Source: Streptomyces albus subsp. albus (GTDB lineage Bacteria > Actinomycetota > Actinomycetes > Streptomycetales > Streptomycetaceae). From it: a DNA stretch of 64,000 nt. The notes beneath the pieces are model-generated. The model made no database searches. It was given only the letters and a program-made list of their open reading frames with translations, and was not told where the DNA came from. Positions within the stretch are counted from its first letter, which is position 1; every line of letters starts with the position of its first letter. Below are positions 27,547-36,797 of the stretch, in pieces. Position numbers and translations under genes: made by a program. Where the stretch lies: positions 331,561-395,560 of the forward strand of contig NZ_JODR01000008.1 in assembly GCF_000725885.1 (NCBI RefSeq), in the 5' to 3' direction.

Positions 27547-27641
27547 GTGACGGTGCCGTCTTCGTGTGGGGGACCCGGGTTCCCTCACGGTGGCGGCGTC
27601 GTCTTCGTGTGGGGGAACCGCTGTCTTCGTGTGGGGGACCC
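27532..27641. repeat. Duplicated copies of the truB 3' end
   Basis: GTCTTCGTGTG occurs within truB (27534-27544, ending in the stop) and again at 27558, 27601 and 27623. In the three extra copies it is followed by GGGGGA-A/C-CC. Spacings are 23, 43 and 22 bases, multiples of about 22. No gene is seen in this gap before 27828. Confidence 0.75.
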
Positions 27642-27827
27642 GGCCGTCCCCCGGTGAGTGAAAGAGCCGCGTTATCCCCGTCCAGTCCGGCGTTCACCCG
27701 GGTGGACAGGCGCTCGGTGCGAAGTGCGGGCGCGGGCGGGGGCGCGTTCCCGCGCGGACCTGTCGCCGCTGATCAACCCCGTCCTACGGTCGACGCGACG
27801 GTGCTCACCAGCGGGGAGGTACGGGCG

Positions 27828-30800
27828 ATGACGGTGGTGTGTGTGAGACCCCCACTGGTACGCATCTGCGACCTCGCGGGACGACGGCGCGGCATCGGCT
27901 TCCTCGCCGACGACCTCGGCACCGTGGTCACCAGCCACGAGGCGGTGGACGGCCTCGGCAGAGCCGTACTGCACGCGGGCCGGGCCGCCACCCTGGTGGC
28001 CGCCTGCGACATCACCCCCGTACCCGAATGGGACCTGGCCCTCGTCCGCACCACGGGGCTCGACACGGTGGTGGCCCCGCAGGTCATCGCGACCGGGCGG
28101 GCGCACCCGACGGAAGAGGCGTGGCTCCTCACCGAGGACGGGCCGCTGGCCGCCACCCTGGAGACACCCACCACCGCGACCTACACCTCCACCGCCCGCT
28201 ACCACGCGCTCGGCCATGTGCTGCGGCTGCGCGTCCCCGCATCCGTCGGCGCCCGCCTGCGGCTGTCCGCCGACGCCTCCGGCGCCCCCGTCGTGAACGC
28301 GGCCACCGGAGCCGTCCTCGGCGTCCTGGGCACCGCCCTCCAGTCTCCCGACGGAGCCGGCGCGCTGGCCGTGCCGCTGCACCCGGCGGGGGCCCGCACC
28401 CCCGGCGGCCCCCTCGGCACGCTGCTGCGCCGCAACGGCGCCTGCGCCCCCGGCTTCGGCCCCGACCTCAATCTCGCCGGGGTGCTGCGGCTGGCCCGGG
28501 CATCGGTGGGGCCCGCCGTCGAGCGGAGCGCCCACGCCGTGCCCCGGCCGCCCGTCGCCGACACACTCGACCGCTTCCTCCGGGGCGCGGCCGGCGTCGT
28601 CGCCGTCACCGGTGACCCGGGCAGTGGCCGGACCACCGAACTGGCCGCCCTCGCCGCCCGCTGCACCCGCGGCCCGGCACCGACACCGGCTGTCTGGCTG
28701 CGCGGAGCCGACCTGCGGGCCGGCGACACGGGGCTGCGCGACGCGGTCGCGCGTGCGCTGACGGCAGTCGGGCGGACCGTCGCGGCCCCCGCCCGCACCG
28801 GCGGAGAACGGCCCACAGGCGCGGCCGAAGAGGACAGTGCCGACGGAGGCCCGCCGCACCGTACGGTTGGCGGCGCCGAGGCGCCGGACGCGGCAGGCCA
28901 CCCGCGCGACCGGGACCCCGACACCGTCGCCCACATCGCGCGGGCCGCGGGCCGTCCCCTCCTCGTCCTGCTGGACGCGCCCGAGGAGATGCCGCCCCAC
29001 CTCGCCCACCGGCTGCGGTCCTGGACGCTGCGCACCGCCGGCTGGCTGCGGGCCTCCGGGGCACGGCTGGTGCTCGCCTGCCGGCCCGAGTTCTGGGAAC
29101 AGACAGCCGGACTGTTCCCCGTGGACATGCTGCACCCGACGGGCGACGCCGCCGGGTGCCTGTCGCTGGGCGCGCTGCCGCCGCCCCAGGCCGCGCGGGC
29201 CCGCGCGGCGTACGGCCTGCCGGACGGTGCCCTGCGCCCGGCCGATGAAGGGCATCCCCTCGCGATGCGGATGCTCGCCCGCATCCGCGCGGCACAGGAT
29301 GCCGGCGCCCCCGTGGGGGAGAGGCCGCCGCCCCGGCACGAGATCTTCTCCGGGTTCCTCGATCTGCTCAGCCTGTGCGTCGCCCAGCGCCTCGCCGCCC
29401 GGCAGGGGGCGGGCGGCGGCGCTGTCACCCACACGGAGACGAACGCACCGGCGCGGACGGACATCCCCGCGGGTGCGGGCCCGGACGGCATGCCGGGTGA
29501 GCACCGGGACGCCACCGCCGGCCCGGACCCGCACGGCGCGGCCGGCACGGAGTCGGCGCGGGCCGGGGACGGGGTACAGGCCGGGGACGAGGCGCGGGCC
29601 GCGGGCGAGACGCACGCCGTGGGCGCCGCACGCGGGGCGGAGCAGGGTCCCCGGCCGCCGCACCCGGCGGCGGTGCGCCGGCTCGCCGCCCGCGTGTCCG
29701 GACAGCTGCACGAGGCGGCGCGGCGCTGTCTGGGCTCCGGGCAGGGCGAGTTGAGCCGCGCGGACTTCGAGGAACTCTTCCCCTGGCACGGCGGCTGGGC
29801 CTCCGCCGTGCTCGCCGAAGGCGCGCTCACCCCGGCCGGAGAGGGCTATCGCTTCGTCGACGAGGAGTTCGCCGACTGGCTCCAGGGCAGCCACCTGGAA
29901 CTCGACGCCGCACTGGACGCCCTGGTCCACCGGCGCACCCGCGACGGCACCGTGCCGGTGCCCCGGCACCGCATCGGCCCCGTCGTCCAGGCGCTGCTGC
30001 TGTGCGACCGCAGGGACGGTGCCGGCGCGCTCACTCCACGGCTGCTCCGCCTGGTGGACGCACTGGACAGTGACGGGGCGGCCGAACAGGACGACGACGA
30101 GGCCGAGGCGGCGTGGTGGGCCGCACACCTGCTGCACGAGACCCTGCTGCGCATGCCGGACGCGCGGCCCTACGTGCCTGTCCTCCGCGCCCTCGCCGCG
30201 CACGTCACCCGCAGGCCCCGGGGCGACAATCACGGAGCGGACGGTTTCGGGCCCGGGTTCTGGCGCCGGGTGCCGCTCGGGGCAGCCGACAAGGCGGAAC
30301 TGCTGCGCCTCCTGCTGCCCGCCGACCCGCCGGCGGACACCGCAGGCGGCCGGCGGCGCTTCCTGGACGTCCTCGCCGAACTGCTGCCCGCCGAACCGGG
30401 CACGCTCCAGCCGCTGTTGTGCCGGTGGTTCGACGACCGGCGACCGCTGCGCCCCCGCCGGGACACCCCCGGCGGAAGCGTCCCCACGGTGGCCACCGCC
30501 GCGCAGGCCCTGCTGTACGTCCACCGCAAGCGGGCCGTGGACGCGCTGTGCGAGGCGCTGGTGTCGGCCGCGCACCCGTACGCGGACGAACTGCTGGCCG
30601 AGCTCGTCCACGCGGAACCCTCCGCACTGTGCCGGGCCGTCCACCGCTGGGCGCACGACGCGCGGGACGCACGAGCGGCGGCAGCCGCCCACCACGGAGT
30701 GCGGGCGGCCCGCCGGGCCACCTCCGCCGGCGATCGGGAACTGCTCCGGCACGCCGCCTTCGCACTGCTGCGCCGCCCCGCCCGCCCCGCACTGCACGAC

Positions 30801-31553
30801 GCCGCGCTCGCCGTTCTCGTCCGCGACCCGGCAGAACGCTCCCGGCACCTGGAAGCGGCGCTGCGGCGTTTCACGGCCACCGGGGACGCCGAGCTGGCCG
30901 CCGCCCTGGGGACGGCGCTGCCCACCCACCCCGAGCCGGTCCTGGCGGCCTTCCGGGACCTGCTGACCCAGCCCGCCTTTCCCGAGGCCCAGGCACAGGC
31001 CGTACACGCTCTCGCCCGGCTGCGCACGCCCGCACTGGCCCGCCGCGCGGCCGAGCTGGTACGGCAGCACGCCACCCTGCGCCCCTGGCGGGCAGGCGAC
31101 GACGTGGCCGCCTACCTCGCGATCAGGCTGCGGCACGGCAACGCCGCCCGCGCCGTGCTGCGCCCCCTGGTGGCGGACCTGCTGCGCGACCAGCCGCCCG
31201 CCGTCCGTGAGCGGCTCGCCCGGGTGCTGGCCGCCGGCCACGGGCCGCTGCGCGACGAACTGCTGGAACTGCTGCTCGCCGACGAGACCGAGCCGTCCGT
31301 CCTGGAGGCCGCGCGGCGTGAGTGCCGTGCGCCGCACGCCGTTCCGGGCCCCCGCCATGAGCCCGGCCGCCGGCAGCCTCCGTACCCCGCGCGGAGTACG
31401 TGGCGGGAAACCGTACGCCGTCCGGGACAGCGGGCGTCCGCCAATGCGCCGGGTGCCGCGCCGCGCGGCCGGGTGCTCGCCGCCGTCCCGTCCCAGCGGC
31501 GGCAGGTGCCGGGAGAGGCCCCGCCCCGCGACCGGCCCGCGACCGGCCCATGA
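27828..31553 (+). CDS. Trypsin-like protease / STAND-type NTPase / helical-repeat protein
   Basis: This 1241-residue protein has three recognisable parts. Residues 1-~200 look like a trypsin-fold protease with all three catalytic residues in place: His37 (VVTSHEAVD), Asp69 (PEWDLALVR) and Ser151 (DASGAPV). Residues ~240-480 look like a P-loop NTPase of the STAND/NACHT type: the P loop is VTGDPGSGRTT, where the usual Lys is Arg268, followed by PLLVLLDAPEEMP (Walker B, ~376-388), RLVLACRPEFW (sensor) and HPLAMRMLARI. The rest is alpha-helical and repeat-like, ending in a low-complexity tail after ~1165. GGGGAGG precedes ATG 27828. Its location inside a translation cluster is unexplained. The architecture resembles predicted defence or death effectors, but that function is inference. 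Confidence 0.75.
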   Translation: MTVVCVRPPLVRICDLAGRRRGIGFLADDLGTVVTSHEAVDGLGRAVLHAGRAATLVAACDITPVPEWDLALVRTTGLDTVVAPQVIATGRAHPTEEAWLLTEDGPLAATLETPTTATYTSTARYHALGHVLRLRVPASVGARLRLSADASGAPVVNAATGAVLGVLGTALQSPDGAGALAVPLHPAGARTPGGPLGTLLRRNGACAPGFGPDLNLAGVLRLARASVGPAVERSAHAVPRPPVADTLDRFLRGAAGVVAVTGDPGSGRTTELAALAARCTRGPAPTPAVWLRGADLRAGDTGLRDAVARALTAVGRTVAAPARTGGERPTGAAEEDSADGGPPHRTVGGAEAPDAAGHPRDRDPDTVAHIARAAGRPLLVLLDAPEEMPPHLAHRLRSWTLRTAGWLRASGARLVLACRPEFWEQTAGLFPVDMLHPTGDAAGCLSLGALPPPQAARARAAYGLPDGALRPADEGHPLAMRMLARIRAAQDAGAPVGERPPPRHEIFSGFLDLLSLCVAQRLAARQGAGGGAVTHTETNAPARTDIPAGAGPDGMPGEHRDATAGPDPHGAAGTESARAGDGVQAGDEARAAGETHAVGAARGAEQGPRPPHPAAVRRLAARVSGQLHEAARRCLGSGQGELSRADFEELFPWHGGWASAVLAEGALTPAGEGYRFVDEEFADWLQGSHLELDAALDALVHRRTRDGTVPVPRHRIGPVVQALLLCDRRDGAGALTPRLLRLVDALDSDGAAEQDDDEAEAAWWAAHLLHETLLRMPDARPYVPVLRALAAHVTRRPRGDNHGADGFGPGFWRRVPLGAADKAELLRLLLPADPPADTAGGRRRFLDVLAELLPAEPGTLQPLLCRWFDDRRPLRPRRDTPGGSVPTVATAAQALLYVHRKRAVDALCEALVSAAHPYADELLAELVHAEPSALCRAVHRWAHDARDARAAAAAHHGVRAARRATSAGDRELLRHAAFALLRRPARPALHDAALAVLVRDPAERSRHLEAALRRFTATGDAELAAALGTALPTHPEPVLAAFRDLLTQPAFPEAQAQAVHALARLRTPALARRAAELVRQHATLRPWRAGDDVAAYLAIRLRHGNAARAVLRPLVADLLRDQPPAVRERLARVLAAGHGPLRDELLELLLADETEPSVLEAARRECRAPHAVPGPRHEPGRRQPPYPARSTWRETVRRPGQRASANAPGAAPRGRVLAAVPSQRRQVPGEAPPRDRPATGP

Positions 31554-31926
31554 CCTGGGCCGCCGAGGCCGAGCGCCGACGGCTGCCCCAGCTGAGCCGG
31601 GACATCTGCCGCAGCTGAGCCGCGGGAGCCGTCGGGGCTGAGCCGGGAGAGCTGCCGGGGCTCAGCCGCGGCAGCCGTCGAGCGTCGGGATACAACCGCG
31701 GGGAGCTGGCGGAGCCGAGGTGCCGCGGCCCTCGCGGGGCGGTGCTCCGCACCCGGGGCCCTTCGCCGGACACGGGCGCGGACAGCCAGGCGCCCGGTGT
31801 CCGGGCCGCTGGAGGTGGGTCCGTGCGGGCCGCGAGGGCGCGGCATGGCACCCTTGGACCGGCGAGACCCATCGTCATCGCCATCGGCTCAGGCACTGGC
31901 GAACTAGGTAGCGACGAGGAGCAGAC
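31554..31926. repeat. Gap before ribF with four 23-bp tandem repeats
   Basis: Four units of exactly 23 bases start at 31591, 31614, 31637 and 31660. Each begins GCTGAGCCG or GCTCAGCCG and ends near GCCG or GTCGG. Alternate copies (first and third; second and fourth) are more alike. GCTGCCG (31651) and CGGCAGC (31669) can pair. No gene is seen in the remaining 244 bases up to ribF. Confidence 0.75.
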
Positions 31927-32871
31927 GTGCAGCGCTGGCGTGGCTTGGAGGACATCCCCGAGGGCTGGGGGCGCAGCGTCGTCACCATCGGCTCGTACGA
32001 CGGGGTGCACCGGGGACACCAGCTCATCATCGGCAAGGCGGTCGAGCGCGCCCGGGAACTGGGTGTGCCCGCCGTCGTCGTCACCTTCGACCCGCACCCG
32101 AGCGAGGTCGTCCGCCCCGGCAGCCACCCGCCGCTGCTGGCACCGCACCACCGGCGTGCCGAACTCATGGGCGAGCTGGGTGTGGACGCCGTGCTCGTCC
32201 TCCCGTTCACCACCGAGTTCTCCAAGCTGTCGCCCGCCGACTTCGTGGTGAAGGTCCTGGTGGACAAGCTCCACGCGCGCACGGTCGTGGAGGGCCCCAA
32301 CTTCCGCTTCGGCCACAAGGCGGCCGGCACCGTCGAGTCGCTCGCCGAACTGGGTGGCACCTACGACTACGACGTCGTCGTCGTGGACCTCTTCGAGCGG
32401 GCCGAGAGCGGCGAGGCATTCTCCTCCACGATGGCGCGCAGGCTGGTCGCCGCGGGCGACGTGCGCGGCGCGGCGGAGGTACTGGGCCGCCCCCACCGGG
32501 TCGAGGGCATCGTGGTGCGCGGGGCGCAGCGCGGGAGGGAGCTCGGCTACCCGACGGCCAACGTCGAAACGCTCCCGCACACGGCCGTCCCGGCCGACGG
32601 GGTGTACGCGGGCTGGCTGACTGTCGAAGGCGAGGCCATGCCCGCCGCGATCTCCGTCGGCACCAACCCCCAGTTCGACGGCACCGAGCGCACGGTCGAG
32701 GCGTACGCCATCGACCGGGTGGGCCTCGAACTGTACGGACTGCACGTCGGCGTCGACTTCCTGGACTACATCCGCGGCCAGGAGACGTTCGAGACCCTGG
32801 AGGCGCTCAAGGCCCGGATGGCGCAGGACGTGGACGAGGCAAGGGCCCTGGTCGCCGCCGCACAGGGCTGA
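31927..32871 (+). CDS. ribF: Bifunctional riboflavin kinase / FAD synthetase
   Basis: RibF phosphorylates riboflavin to FMN and adenylates it to FAD. The 314-residue protein has an N-terminal nucleotidyltransferase domain with GSYDGVHRGHQLIIGKA and VVTFDPHPSEV, the conserved GPNFRFGHKAAG, and a C-terminal kinase domain with GRPHRVEGIVVRGAQRGREL, GYPTANV and NPQFDGTERTVEAY. The GTG at 31927 is supported by GAGGAG six bases upstream. It closes the translation cluster. No FMN riboswitch was recognised upstream; the gap instead contains 23-bp repeats. Confidence 0.97.
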   Translation: MQRWRGLEDIPEGWGRSVVTIGSYDGVHRGHQLIIGKAVERARELGVPAVVVTFDPHPSEVVRPGSHPPLLAPHHRRAELMGELGVDAVLVLPFTTEFSKLSPADFVVKVLVDKLHARTVVEGPNFRFGHKAAGTVESLAELGGTYDYDVVVVDLFERAESGEAFSSTMARRLVAAGDVRGAAEVLGRPHRVEGIVVRGAQRGRELGYPTANVETLPHTAVPADGVYAGWLTVEGEAMPAAISVGTNPQFDGTERTVEAYAIDRVGLELYGLHVGVDFLDYIRGQETFETLEALKARMAQDVDEARALVAAAQG

Positions 32872-33179
32872 CGGGGCACACGGGCGGCGTGACGCCCACC
32901 GAGGCCCGCCGCGCACAGAACTGACGGCCTCAGTACGGGCGGCGCGGGGGCTGCGGTCACAGGCGGCGCCGTGCCGCGTGCGCGGTCACCGCTGACGGGG
33001 CCGCGCACAGACGCGGCACGTGTACGGCACACGGGAAGGCGGAAGGCCACCGGAATCGCCGCCCCGGACGTGGGCACCCGACGGCAGACGCCGCACACGG
33101 CGCACCGCACGCATGGCGGAGGGGCCGGGGAGAATCCCCGGCCCCTCCGCCATGTCCGGCCGACTACGACGTACGCCGG
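32872..33179. other. Gap between convergent ribF and the EspI-like gene
   Basis: These 308 bases contain no gene that I can support. The only strong structure is the 20-bp hairpin at 33111-33155. Confidence 0.5.
33111..33155. terminator. Perfect 20-bp bidirectional hairpin between convergent ribF and EspI-like gene
   Basis: Positions 33112-33131 are exactly complementary to 33135-33154 around the loop GAA, and an outer G-T pair extends the stem. The core is GGAGGGGCCGGGGA with TCCCCGGCCCCTCC. It lies 25 bases before the end of the minus-strand gene and can stop transcription from both sides. Confidence 0.85.
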
Positions 33180-36100
33180 CTACTGCTGCCAGCCGCTGCC
33201 CGGCTGGGGCTGTCCCGGATGGCCCGGGTACTGCCCCGGCCCCGGGTACCCATAGCCGGGCTGACCGGGTTGTCCGGGCTGACCGGGTCCCGGGTACCCG
33301 TAGCCGCCGCCCGGCCCGTACGGCGGCTGGGGCTGCGGCTGCCCGCCCGGCTGTGCCTGTCCGGGTACGGGCTGTCCCGGGGCGCCGCCCTGGCCCGGCA
33401 TCGGCGGGGCGAGCTGTGGCGGGGGATTGCCGCCCTCGGCCGTCCACAGCCCCTGCTCGCGCTGGGCCCGGACGAAGTCCTCGGCGACCATCGCCGACAG
33501 GTTGAAGTATGCCTCCCGTGTGCGGGGCCGCATCATCGTGAGGTCCAGTTCGGCACCGGCGGCCAGATGCTCGTCGAAGGGGACGGTCACCACGCCCCGG
33601 CAGCGCGTCTGGAAGTGCGCCACGATGTCCTCGACACGGATCATCTTCCCGACCTCGCGGACACCGGAGATCACGGTGATGCTCCGCTGCACCAGCTCCG
33701 AGTAACCGTGCGCCGCCAGCCAGTCCAGTGTGGTGCTCGCGCTGCTGGCACCGTCCACGGACGGGGTCGAAATGATGATCAACTGGTCGGCCAGATCGAG
33801 CACTCCGCGCATCGCCGAGTAGAGCAGGCCCGTGCCCGAGTCGGTCAGGATGATCGGGTACTGCTTGCCCAGGACGTCGATGACACGGCGGTAGTCGTCG
33901 TCGTTGAACGTCGTGGAGATCGCCGGGTCCACGTCGTTGGCCAGGATCTCCAGCCCGGACGGCGCCTGGGAGGTGAACCGGCGGATGTCCATGTAGCTGT
34001 TGATGTACGGGATGGCCGTCACCAGGTCGCGGATCGTCGCCCCCGTCTCGCGGCGGACCCGGCGGCCCAGCGTGCCCGCGTCCGGGTTCGCGTCGATCGC
34101 GATCACCTTGTCCTGCCGCTCGGTCGCCAGTGTGGCACCCAGGGCCGTGGTGGTCGTCGTCTTGCCGACGCCCCCCTTGAGGCTGATGACGGCGATCCGG
34201 TAGCACGACAGCACCGGTGTGCGGATCACGTCGAGCTTCCGCTGCCGTTCGGCCTCCTCCTTCTTGGCGCCGAACCGGAAGCGCGACTTGTTGCCCGACT
34301 GCGGACGCGGCTTCTTCTTGCTGTTGATCAGCCGGTCCGAGGACAGCTCGACAGCCGCCGTGTAGCCCAGCGGCGAACCCGACTGGTCCACCCGGCGCGG
34401 ATCGACGGCACCCGGGTGCGGCTGCAGCGGCCCGCGCACCTCCGGCTGCGCCTGCGCCGCCTGCTGCGCCGGGGGCTGCCCCTGCGCGTACGGGCCTTGC
34501 GGAGCAGGGGCCTGCTGTGCGGCCCCTGGGCCCTGTGGGTGCTGACCCTGACCCTGCGGAGCCTGCGGGTGCTGCCCCTGCGGCGGCTGCTGGTACGGGC
34601 CCTGGGCCGCACCGAACTGCGGCTGCTGGTAGGGCGAGGGAGCGCCCGGGACCTGGCCTGGGGGCTCCTGCTGCCCGCCGTGGGGCTCCTGCTGCTTGCC
34701 GTGGGGCGGCAACGGCTGCTGCGCCGCCGGGCGGGCCGCCTGCGCAGGGTCGGCCTGCCCCTGGCCCTGCCCGGGGAACGGCTGCTCCTGCTGCGGCAGT
34801 TGCGGGGCCTGCGACGGTGACGGGCCGTCACCAGCGGCCTGCTGCTGCGGCATCTGCGGGTAGCCGTAGCGGCTCGGGTCCGCCTGCTGCTGCCCCGCGG
34901 CCTGTTGCCCCGCTGTCGGCTGTGCCTGGCCGTGCTGCTGCGGCGCCTGCTGCTCGGGCGTCTGCTGCTGTGGCGTCTGCTGAGCCTGGCGGGGCAGCTG
35001 CGGGGGCCGCGCCGGGTAGGGCTCGTGCGGGGCTTGCTGCGGCTGCTCCGGCAGCTCCGGCCGCTGCGGCGAGTACGGTGCGCCCGACAGCGCCTCGGCG
35101 ACCTCCTGCGCACCGGGACGGTCAGCGTCCTGCCGGGGCTCCTGGAACGGTACGGCACCTGGGCCGTCGCCGTCGCGGTCCGGACCGTCCGCCCGTGGCG
35201 GCTCCGCACCGGGCCACGGTGCACCCGGGGGCGGCGTCGCCGCAGGCTGGAAGTCCGGCGGCAGCGGAGGAAGTCCCTGCGCGGCGCCGCCACTTCCGTC
35301 GGCGGAACCTTCGGCGGGGGAGTGCGGACGGGGAGGCATCGGGGCGCGCGGCTCGGCGTCCTGCGCGTCGGCGGGAGAGAACGGTGAGGGCGCAGCCTCG
35401 TACCGGCGTGCTTCGGACGGCGCCGCCAGATCGAAGTCGGACGGGCCGGACGCATCCTCCCGCGGAGCGGTCCGCGGTGTGCCACCTTCCGCCGGGCCGG
35501 TGGTGTCCTGGTGGTCCTGCCGGGCCGGGCGGGTGTCCAGGAAGCGGGTCGCGGTGTCGGCGGGCCGGGCACTTTCCGGGACGCCGGTCTCCGGCGTGTC
35601 CCGCGTGTCCGCGGCGCCGGTGCCGCCCTGTGCCGCGGCCGGTTCCTCGTCCTCGTCCTCCTGCCGGGCACGTTCCGCCGCGTCGTGCGCGCGTTCCTCC
35701 TGCGCGGCGTACGCGGCGATCTCCTGGCGCAGCGCGGCTGCGGAGAACCGCATCGTGGCGCTGTCCCGTGCGGGAGTCCCGGCCGGTTCCTCCGCACGGT
35801 CCTCGGAGACGGTGGAGGAGGAGGCGGAGCCCGTGGAGGCGCGCCAGCTCGGTGACGGCTCCGCCTCGCCGTCCCGGCTGTCGCCGTCCGCTTCACCGCC
35901 GTCGTGCGCCGAGTCGTCACCGGCTGCCCGGCCGGTGTCCTTCGTGCTCCATGAGCCGGACGTCCCCGCGGCGGAAGCCTGCGCGAAACGCTCGTCCGCG
36001 CGGTCGTCGTCCATGGCGTCGCGCCGCGCCGTAGGCGCAGCGGCCGGCGGCGCGTGCGAGTCGGCGCCGGAGGAGCCGGGACCCGGCCCGGTGGCGTCCG

Positions 36101-36704
36101 TCCCCGGCTCGTCCGGCGTACGCGCACCGGTGACCGGTTCGCGGTACGAGGCACTGTCGCTCTCCGCGGCGGCTGCACCCTCCGATTCCGCGAACTCGTC
36201 GGCGCGCTGGTCGCTGAGCGGCGCCAGGGAGGGGAATGCGGGCAGCGCGGAACCGGAACCGTCGTCCCCGGCGGCCTCCTCGGCACCGGCGGCGGTCACC
36301 TCGGCGGACCCCGAAGGCTCCGCGGAACGGTAGGGAACGTCAGGACCGTGGTCCGGCATCGGGGGAACAGCGGGTGCGGGCGGAGGCGGCGTCGGAGCAG
36401 CCGACGCCCCCGGATTCGCCCACCAGTCACCTTCGCCGGCACGCGGCGCGGCCTGTGGCGCGCCCGACGCCGGGGCCGCGTGCTGCTCCTCGTCGTCGCC
36501 CGCGGACGGCTCCTGCTGCTCCAGTCGGCCGGCCGCGTTCTGCGTGTACCAGGCGGGCGGTGTGTAGTCGATGGTGAACTGGCCCGTCGACTCCATTTCG
36601 CTCTCGGCATCCGCTTCCGCGTCGAGCTGGTCGGAACCGGGCATGGTCCCGCGGACGCGGATCTCGTCCCGGTCGCTGCTCACACTGCCTCCTGCTGTGG
36701 TCAT
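33180..36704 (-). CDS. EspI-like type VII secretion protein with MinD/ParA-type ATPase domain
   Basis: The 1174-residue protein has about 830 residues of low-complexity, acidic and then P/Q/G-rich sequence, followed by a SIMIBI-class ATPase domain: [20 protein letters not shown] (Walker A, Lys843 onward), [16 protein letters not shown] and [19 protein letters not shown]. The C-terminal ~80 residues are P/G/Q/Y-rich again. This layout matches EspI proteins of mycobacterial ESX-1, which regulate secretion in response to ATP. The ATG at 36704 has no ribosome-binding site; a GTG at 36683 with AGGAGG just upstream is an alternative start. It lies downstream of the 234-residue protein and EccE on the same strand. 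Confidence 0.85.
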   Translation of the reverse strand: MTTAGGSVSSDRDEIRVRGTMPGSDQLDAEADAESEMESTGQFTIDYTPPAWYTQNAAGRLEQQEPSAGDDEEQHAAPASGAPQAAPRAGEGDWWANPGASAAPTPPPPAPAVPPMPDHGPDVPYRSAEPSGSAEVTAAGAEEAAGDDGSGSALPAFPSLAPLSDQRADEFAESEGAAAAESDSASYREPVTGARTPDEPGTDATGPGPGSSGADSHAPPAAAPTARRDAMDDDRADERFAQASAAGTSGSWSTKDTGRAAGDDSAHDGGEADGDSRDGEAEPSPSWRASTGSASSSTVSEDRAEEPAGTPARDSATMRFSAAALRQEIAAYAAQEERAHDAAERARQEDEDEEPAAAQGGTGAADTRDTPETGVPESARPADTATRFLDTRPARQDHQDTTGPAEGGTPRTAPREDASGPSDFDLAAPSEARRYEAAPSPFSPADAQDAEPRAPMPPRPHSPAEGSADGSGGAAQGLPPLPPDFQPAATPPPGAPWPGAEPPRADGPDRDGDGPGAVPFQEPRQDADRPGAQEVAEALSGAPYSPQRPELPEQPQQAPHEPYPARPPQLPRQAQQTPQQQTPEQQAPQQHGQAQPTAGQQAAGQQQADPSRYGYPQMPQQQAAGDGPSPSQAPQLPQQEQPFPGQGQGQADPAQAARPAAQQPLPPHGKQQEPHGGQQEPPGQVPGAPSPYQQPQFGAAQGPYQQPPQGQHPQAPQGQGQHPQGPGAAQQAPAPQGPYAQGQPPAQQAAQAQPEVRGPLQPHPGAVDPRRVDQSGSPLGYTAAVELSSDRLINSKKKPRPQSGNKSRFRFGAKKEEAERQRKLDVIRTPVLSCYRIAVISLKGGVGKTTTTTALGATLATERQDKVIAIDANPDAGTLGRRVRRETGATIRDLVTAIPYINSYMDIRRFTSQAPSGLEILANDVDPAISTTFNDDDYRRVIDVLGKQYPIILTDSGTGLLYSAMRGVLDLADQLIIISTPSVDGASSASTTLDWLAAHGYSELVQRSITVISGVREVGKMIRVEDIVAHFQTRCRGVVTVPFDEHLAAGAELDLTMMRPRTREAYFNLSAMVAEDFVRAQREQGLWTAEGGNPPPQLAPPMPGQGGAPGQPVPGQAQPGGQPQPQPPYGPGGGYGYPGPGQPGQPGQPGYGYPGPGQYPGHPGQPQPGSGWQQ

Positions 36705-36797
36705 TCACCCCGGTTTTGTCGCGCGCCCGCCACACGCGCGTCCATCTCAGCCTAATCATCACAAGCACCGCTGGGGCAGTGCGGTCCGGCGCGGGCT

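Noticed and set aside
27672..31358. A 1228-codon open frame opposite the protease-STAND gene
   Set aside because: It is the antisense shadow of a GC-rich gene. The plus strand shows domains, a ribosome-binding site and proper codon bias.
31554..31926. FMN riboswitch upstream of ribF
   Set aside because: No conserved RFN core elements were recognised; the gap is dominated by 23-bp repeats.
34380..35300. Q-rich repeats in the minus-strand ATPase gene as a possible microsatellite or assembly artefact
   Set aside because: The frame stays open and leads directly into an intact MinD-type domain, so it is a genuine disordered region.
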